From assembly GCA_902363875.1 (NCBI GenBank), contig CABJBO010000002.1, positions 62,001-126,000 on the forward strand: a DNA stretch of 64,000 nt, read 5' to 3'. This stretch comes from Coriobacteriaceae bacterium (GTDB lineage: Bacteria; Actinomycetota; Coriobacteriia; Coriobacteriales; Coriobacteriaceae). The notes under the pieces were generated by a model. The model did no database searches. It had not been told where the DNA came from and saw only the letters and a list, made by a program, of their open reading frames with translations. A program made the translations under genes and the position numbers. Below are positions 59,524-64,000 of this stretch, one piece after another. How positions within the stretch are numbered: position 1 is the stretch's first letter; each line of letters begins with the position of its first letter.

Positions 59524-59728
59524 GTTTGCGAATCGAAGGTGAATACTTTTCCGCGATGTGAACGAGCAAAAACGAGCCCCCGAAGCATCCACACTTTTCA
59601 GGCGCCGTTTCCTGCGGTTTCGCCGAGTTTTTCCTGCAGTTTTGGCATCAAAAAGTGTGGATGCTTCGGGAGTCCAAAATAGGTCGTTCACTTCGCGGAA
59701 AAGTATTCACCTTCGTTTTCGCGCAAAC
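59524..59728. repeat. ~205-bp nested palindrome (MITE-like)
   Basis: Outer arms (about 59524-59566 and 59683-59728) match over 32 bases with one mismatch (CGAAGGTGAATACTTTTCC and on). Inner arms CCCGAAGCATCCACACTTTT (59580-59599) and its complement (59650-59670) are perfect. A 50-bp centre lies between. No reading frame fits. Confidence 0.88.
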
Positions 59729-59804
59729 ACAAATCCAGCCGCCACAACGCAAAACGGGGCCCGCGCGTGGCGCAGGCCCCGTCAAAAAAGATAATTCCCG
59801 GTAC

Positions 59805-60773
59805 TTAGTACTGCTCGATGCCCATGTAGCGACGAATCTCGGGGCTGTGGTCGAACACCTTTCCGCGGGCGGCGCGCAGCTCGCAGCTCATGTTGTAGAA
59901 GAAGATCGGCTCCAGGTACGAACGCACGCTGGCAGGCACGTCGCCCACGCCGTACTCGAGTGCGTCGAGCACCATAATCGTGTCGGTGTGCGTGTTGAGG
60001 AACGCGAGCGCGCGCTCCTCCATGGGGCGGCACTCGCCCGATCCGAGCTGCACAAAGTAGAACACGCCGGGCTCGGTGGCCTCAAACGGGCCGTGGAAAT
60101 ACTCGCCGGAGTGGATGTAGCAGCAGTGCTGCCACTGCATCTCCATGAGCGAGCAAATCGCCATGGCGTAGGTCTGGCTAAAGTTGGGGCCGGAGCCCAG
60201 GATGTAGAAGAACTTGTGCTGCTGGCAGAGCTCGGCAAAACGGGCGCCCAGCTCGGCGTTGACCTTCTCGCGCGCGGCGGGCAGCAGCGCGTCCATCTGC
60301 TTAAGGCCTTCATACATGTCGGCGAGCGCCTCGTAACCCTCCTGCTGGTCGAGCAACTCGGCGGCGATCAGAGCGCCGATGCCCTGCGGCACCTCGGCCT
60401 GTGACACGCCCTCGCCCCACGGATAGACCCAGGTGGTCCACTTGCCGTTATCGATCTTGGAGCCCTCGCAGTCGGTGAGGGCAACGACCTCGGCACCGGC
60501 TGCCAGCGCCATCTCGCAGCCATCAACGACCTCCTGCGTGTTGCCGCTGTGGCTGCAGGCAATAACGAGCGACTTCTCGCCAAGGCTCTTAGGGGCCATC
60601 AGGCAAAACTCGCGTGCCGTGTAGACCGTCGAGGTAAACGTGGTGGCCTCGCGCTTAAGCAGCTCGTTGGCCGGCATCAGGTCGATCATCGAACCGCCGC
60701 AAGCAATCCAAAAGACATTCTCAATCTTGCCCTTGCGCTCGATAATTTCCTGAACCAGATCATGTGCGTTCAC
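59805..60773 (-). CDS. SIS-domain sugar-phosphate deglycase (FrlB-like)
   Basis: 322 residues from a GTG at 60773 (AAGGAGGAG upstream). First SIS domain: VFWIACGGSMIDLMPANELL and LVIACSHSGNTQEVVDGCEMA. Second: FYILGSGPNFSQTYAMAICSLMEMQWQHCCYIHSGEYFHGPFEAT. The SGEYFHG motif fits fructoselysine-6-phosphate deglycase. It is a paralogue-like companion of the 48181-49215 protein but is not in a PTS operon, so it may use product made by the same PTS. Its regulator is the GntR gene upstream. Confidence 0.85.
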   Translation of the reverse strand: MNAHDLVQEIIERKGKIENVFWIACGGSMIDLMPANELLKREATTFTSTVYTAREFCLMAPKSLGEKSLVIACSHSGNTQEVVDGCEMALAAGAEVVALTDCEGSKIDNGKWTTWVYPWGEGVSQAEVPQGIGALIAAELLDQQEGYEALADMYEGLKQMDALLPAAREKVNAELGARFAELCQQHKFFYILGSGPNFSQTYAMAICSLMEMQWQHCCYIHSGEYFHGPFEATEPGVFYFVQLGSGECRPMEERALAFLNTHTDTIMVLDALEYGVGDVPASVRSYLEPIFFYNMSCELRAARGKVFDHSPEIRRYMGIEQY

Positions 60774-60830
60774 GGTGACGCTCCTCCTTGTGTGGCGGCT
60801 TTGGATGACGGCAGCTCGTACCTGCTGTCG

Positions 60831-60908
60831 TTCTATGTTGTCCTATTTATAGCACGCACGACGACGCTCGTGAAGCCATTTCGCCAAACTTGTTCTATGT
60901 TGTTCTAT
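60831..60908 (-). promoter_or_regulatory. Promoter with two GntR operator candidates
   Basis: TTCTATGTTGTCCTAT (60831-60846) and TTCTATGTTGTTCTAT (60893-60908) are near-identical and 62 bases apart. Between them, on the minus strand, lie -35 TTCACG and -10 TATAAA (60847-60852) with 17 bp spacing. The sites bracket the promoter of the deglycase gene, which suggests looping repression by the adjacent GntR protein. Confidence 0.7.
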
Positions 60909-60917
60909 CTGTGGATG

Positions 60918-61673
60918 TTAGATGTCGAACACGTAGCGCGAGCCCACGATCTTTTGGCGTCCGAGCAGCAAGGGCCGCTCGTCCGCATCGGTAAAGTACG
61001 CCTCCATATAGAAGAGCGGCTCGCCGACCGGCACCCCCAGCAGCGGGGCCGTCTGGGCATCCGCCAGCGCAATCTCCACGGTGCAGGGGTCGGACTTGAG
61101 CGGCGCGCGGCCCGAATGCTCGGCAACGAGCGCAAAGATCGAGTTATCGGTGAGGTCCTTATCGGCCAGCGTCTGCAGGTAGGGATGGTCGGCCAGCACA
61201 AAGGCGTTGTTCTCGAGCATGACGGGCACGCCGTCTGCCGTGCGCACGCGCTCGACAACGATGAGCTCGCAGCCGGGTTCCACCCCAAAAAACGCCGCGT
61301 CCTCGCGCGTCGCCGCAACCACCGTGCGCGACACCAGGCGTGCTCCGGCCACCATGTCGTTGGCAGCGCAACCCTCGGAAAAGCTCTGGACGTCGCCTTT
61401 CTGGACAATCTTGCGCTTGAGCTTGGGAGCGCACACAAAGGTGCCCCTCCCCTGCTGTCGGTGGAGATACCCCGCGCGCGACAGCTCCTCGATGGCACGG
61501 CGCACGGTGATGCGCCCCACGCCGTAGGACTTCGCGAGCTCCATCTCGGCAGGAATGCGCGAACCGGCAGGGTACACGCCGCGCGCGATCTCGCCCTTTA
61601 GGTCGTCCATGACCTGCTGGTACAGCGGCACGGCGGACGCGCCAGCGCGGCCGGTTTTATCGTCGGTTGCCAT
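60918..61673 (-). CDS. GntR/HutC-family regulator of the second deglycase
   Basis: 251 residues. Winged helix (VPLYQQVMDDLKGEIARGVYPAGSRIPAEMELAKSYGVGRITVRRAIEELSRAGYLHRQQGRGTFV) and UTRA domain (PVMLENNAFVLADHPYLQTLADKD, PLFYMEAYFTDADERPLLLGRQKIVGSRYVFDI). It starts 2 bases after the recQ stop and lies directly upstream of the deglycase gene it probably controls through the paired TTCTATGTTGT sites. Confidence 0.92.
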   Translation of the reverse strand: MATDDKTGRAGASAVPLYQQVMDDLKGEIARGVYPAGSRIPAEMELAKSYGVGRITVRRAIEELSRAGYLHRQQGRGTFVCAPKLKRKIVQKGDVQSFSEGCAANDMVAGARLVSRTVVAATREDAAFFGVEPGCELIVVERVRTADGVPVMLENNAFVLADHPYLQTLADKDLTDNSIFALVAEHSGRAPLKSDPCTVEIALADAQTAPLLGVPVGEPLFYMEAYFTDADERPLLLGRQKIVGSRYVFDI

Positions 61674-61675
61674 CG

Positions 61676-63658
61676 TTACGCTCCATCCCGTGCATGCTCG
61701 GATTCAAACTCTTCAATCGCCGCCATAAACTGCTCGCCAAAGGCGTCGGCCTTTTTCTCGCCAATGCCGTTGACCTGGATAAGCTCGTCGCGCGTCTGCG
61801 GGCGCAGGCGGCACAGACCGCGCAGAGCCTTGTCGGAGAAGACCATGTACGGCGCCATCTCCAGCTCGGTCGAGATCTCCTTGCGCAAGGCACGCAGGCG
61901 CTCGAACAGCTCGGCATCGTCGCCCACGCGCGGGCGCTGATCCAGCTCAGCCTCCTCGCGCAGCAGATCCACCGCACGGCGGGCGCGAGCCGAGGCCTTG
62001 CGCTTGGACGCGCGACGCTTAACGGTAAAGGCGAACGCCTCATCCTCGACCTCGCCGGCACGCGGACCCAGTCCCACGACCGGGTACTGCCCCTGCGAGG
62101 TTGCCAAATAACCGCGGCCGCACAGCTGGCCGATGATGTCCTTGATGCGCCCGACCGATTCGCTCGACAGCTCACCGTAGCCGCGGTCCTCGTCCAGATG
62201 CATCTGGCGAATGCGCTCGGTGTTGCCGCCGTGGAGCACATCAGCGATCAGCGACTTGCCAAAGCGCATGGGTCGCGTGGCCACATAGCGCACGGCGGCG
62301 CGGGCCATATCGGTGACGTCCTCGACCTCGAACTTCGTGAGGCAGTTGCTGCAGTTGCCGCAGCCCTCGGCGTCGTCCGTGGCGGTGCTGCCCGCACCAG
62401 CCGCGGCAGCATGCTCGGCCGCGGCCTCGTCGCCAAAGTAGCGCAGCATGTATTCGCGCAGGCAGCCGGTGGTATTGCAGTAGCCCTCCATCTGGCTGAG
62501 CAGGCGATATCGATTCTGGAGCGCCCACGCGCGCTGCTCGTCGTCGAGCGCCTCATCGGCAGCATCGCCGCGGTCGATCAAAAAGCGACGCATGCGAAAA
62601 TCGTTACCGTTCCACAGCAGATGGCAGCTGGCCGGGTCTCCATCGCGGCCGGCTCGACCCGCCTCTTGGTAGTATGCCTCGATGCTCTCGGGCACGTTGT
62701 TGTGAATCACGTAGCGCACGTTGGGCTTGTCGATGCCCATGCCAAAGGCGTTGGTGGCAACCATCACCTGGATATCGTCGTCGATAAAGGCGCGCTGGCT
62801 TTGGCGACGGGCGTCGTTGCCCATGCCGGCATGGTAGCGACCAACGTGAATGCCGCTGGGGCCCAGCGCCTCGGCAAGCTCGCCGGCGAGCTCATCGACG
62901 GTCTTGCGGGTCGAGCAATACACGATGCCGCTCTCGCTCGAATGTGCGATCACATAGTCGCGCACCCACGCGGCCTTGGCCTTGTCGCCCATCTCCTCGC
63001 AGCCAAAGTAGAGGTTCTTGCGATCGAAGCCCGTCACCACCGTCGCGGGATTTTGCAGGCCGAGCATCTGCTGAATGTCCGCGCGCACACGCTCAGTCGC
63101 CGTAGCGGTAAAGGCCGCCACGATGGGGCGCTGCGGCAGGGAATCGATGAACTCACGAATCTGCAGGTAGGCGGGACGGAAATCCTGGCCCCATTGGCTC
63201 ACGCAGTGGGCCTCGTCAATGGCCACGAGCGGCACGCCAATGCCGCCGTCCGCCGCGGCCTCCTGCGCAAAGGCCAAAAAGCGTGGCTCGAGCAAGCGCT
63301 CGGGCGCCACGTACATAAGCTGGTAGCGGCCCTCGCGCGCCCGCTTGAGCACGGTGTTTTGCTGGGCCGGAGTAAGGCTGGAGTTGAGATAACTGGGGCG
63401 CGCACCCGCCGCGAGCAGCGCGCGGGTCTGGTCCTCCATAAGCGACAGCAGCGGACTCACCACAAAGGTGATGCCGGGCAGCATGAGCGCGGGTACCTGG
63501 TAGCAAATGGACTTGCCGGCGCCCGTGGGCATAACACCCAGCGCATCGCGACCGGCAAGGATCGCATCGACCATGCGGTCCTGTCCCGGGCGAAACGAGG
63601 TGTAGCCAAAATAGGCGCCGAGCGTGTCGAGCGCCGTCTGTTGCATGCTATCGGTCAT
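61676..63658 (-). CDS. recQ: ATP-dependent DNA helicase RecQ
   Basis: 660 residues. 3'-5' superfamily 2 helicase in recombination and fork repair. FRPGQDRMVDAILAGRDALGVMPTGAGKSICYQ (motifs 0 and I), IDEAHCVSQWGQDFRPAY (DEAH, motif II), FTATAT (III), YHAGMGN, VMVATNAFGMGIDKPNVR, YYQEAGRAGRDG (VI). Zinc cysteines CNTTGC and CGNCSNC, a winged-helix RQC domain, and a C-terminal HRDC domain (ELIQVNGIGEKKADAFGEQFMAAIEEF). AGGAAACC precedes the ATG at 63658. Confidence 0.96.
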   Translation of the reverse strand: MTDSMQQTALDTLGAYFGYTSFRPGQDRMVDAILAGRDALGVMPTGAGKSICYQVPALMLPGITFVVSPLLSLMEDQTRALLAAGARPSYLNSSLTPAQQNTVLKRAREGRYQLMYVAPERLLEPRFLAFAQEAAADGGIGVPLVAIDEAHCVSQWGQDFRPAYLQIREFIDSLPQRPIVAAFTATATERVRADIQQMLGLQNPATVVTGFDRKNLYFGCEEMGDKAKAAWVRDYVIAHSSESGIVYCSTRKTVDELAGELAEALGPSGIHVGRYHAGMGNDARRQSQRAFIDDDIQVMVATNAFGMGIDKPNVRYVIHNNVPESIEAYYQEAGRAGRDGDPASCHLLWNGNDFRMRRFLIDRGDAADEALDDEQRAWALQNRYRLLSQMEGYCNTTGCLREYMLRYFGDEAAAEHAAAAGAGSTATDDAEGCGNCSNCLTKFEVEDVTDMARAAVRYVATRPMRFGKSLIADVLHGGNTERIRQMHLDEDRGYGELSSESVGRIKDIIGQLCGRGYLATSQGQYPVVGLGPRAGEVEDEAFAFTVKRRASKRKASARARRAVDLLREEAELDQRPRVGDDAELFERLRALRKEISTELEMAPYMVFSDKALRGLCRLRPQTRDELIQVNGIGEKKADAFGEQFMAAIEEFESEHARDGA

Positions 63659-63890
63659 GGTTTCCTAACGTCCAAGTCATCTGCCGCCGATTATACGCCG
63701 CCACGCGGACCGGTGCCGCACGGCTGCCGACCACGACATGGGTAGTCATTGGGGACGTTCTTAAACGACTAGTCAAACAAGAATATCCCTAACGACTACT
63801 CATTTAAGTCTGTCCCCAATGAGTGCAATGACTACTCCGCCGCAGGTAGAGGACGGACAGCGAGCGACGTCCAGGGCGAACAAGTTGGCA
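63659..63890. repeat. Intergenic palindrome of the GGGGACGTTC type, upstream of recQ
   Basis: CATTGGGGACGTTCTTAAA (from 63738) is mirrored, with changes, by TTTAAGTCTGTCCCCAATG (about 63793-63812), with CGACTAGTC/GACTACT arms inside and GTAGTCATT/AATGACTAC arms outside. No gene seen. It precedes the second copy of the two-hairpin element. Confidence 0.7.
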
Positions 63891-63895
63891 TGAAA

Positions 63896-64000
63896 AAGGC
63901 AAGGCATAGACCTTCTGGTCATGCCTCGCCTTTTGAATGACAAATTGTCGCCCTGGGCGGCGCGCAGCGTCGGCCCGTTACGCGGTTTGGTAAAACCGCG
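63896..64000 (-). repeat. Two-hairpin 3' element, copy 2 (cut by window end)
   Basis: Hairpin B: AAGGCAAGGCAT..GACC-loop-GGTC..ATGCCTCGCCTT (63896-63934) with TTTTT on the minus strand. The spacer resembles copy 1. Hairpin A begins GTTACGCGGTTTGGTAAAACCGCG (63977-64000) and is cut off. By analogy with glmM, a minus-strand gene should end just past the window. Confidence 0.75.

Overview
The window is a stretch of a high-GC bacterial chromosome that looks like a Coriobacteriia member, most likely Collinsella or a close relative. This is inferred from codon use, from a Gram-positive style tad locus with no secretin, from many GC-rich palindromic intergenic repeats, and from the gene families present. 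No rRNA or CRISPR array is present, and no phage or IS transposase gene was seen. Three tRNA genes are present.

Layout. 1-9.4 kb is housekeeping: serS (cut by the window edge), a tiny membrane protein, the group SPFH protein-rlmH-proC, tRNA-Leu(CAG), the group metG-rsmA-tatD, rsmI, and a GH5-like protein that has lost its usual acid/base glutamate. 9.6-10.7 kb holds a 62-bp tandem repeat, tRNA-Phe(GAA) and a toxin-antitoxin-like pair whose first gene carries an in-frame TAG. 10.7-20.3 kb is one long tad (Flp/type IVc pilus) operon on the minus strand: cpaB-like, tadZ, tadA, tadB, tadC, flp, small pilin-like and TadE/TadG-like genes, then a DUF192 gene. 20.5-27.6 kb carries rsgA, a Ca2+-type P-ATPase whose Shine-Dalgarno lies inside a predicted hairpin, pyruvate kinase and a zinc-dependent phospholipase C-like gene. 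27.7-30.5 kb is an ECF metal transporter (CbiM/NikM, CbiQ, CbiO type). A palindrome just upstream matches the NikR-type signal GTGTTAC-N14-GTAACAC, so nickel is the likely substrate. 30.7-34.9 kb is pheST behind a T-box leader. 34.9-41.7 kb has an M32 carboxypeptidase with a lysine/alanine-rich N-tail, glmM, a DUF4012 membrane protein and an EamA transporter.

42-46 kb, after tRNA-Val(GAC), is a small accessory island: a DUF5710 protein, a zinc-ribbon protein, two unrecognised proteins, and an AlbA_2/HATPase regulator. In front of the regulator are two copies of a four-site operator-like module with identical internal spacing. 46.4-51.2 kb is a mannose-family PTS (IIA, IIB, IIC, IID) with a SIS-domain sugar-phosphate deglycase and a GntR regulator. 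A second SIS deglycase with its own GntR regulator lies at 59.8-61.7 kb. Together they suggest uptake and cleavage of Amadori compounds such as fructoselysine or glucoselysine. Between them lie an M16C protease, a zinc-ribbon/EF-hand/YD-repeat membrane protein, 5-formyl-THF cyclo-ligase, an acetyl-CoA-type MetA and an L-lactate/hydroxyacid dehydrogenase. recQ closes the window.

The strongest unexplained signal is the dense set of structured intergenic repeats. These include a two-hairpin 3' element found twice with covarying arms, a 54-bp element found in opposite orientations 55 kb apart, a roughly 205-bp nested palindrome after ldh, and a 31-bp palindrome that occurs once between genes and once inside the M16 protease reading frame.
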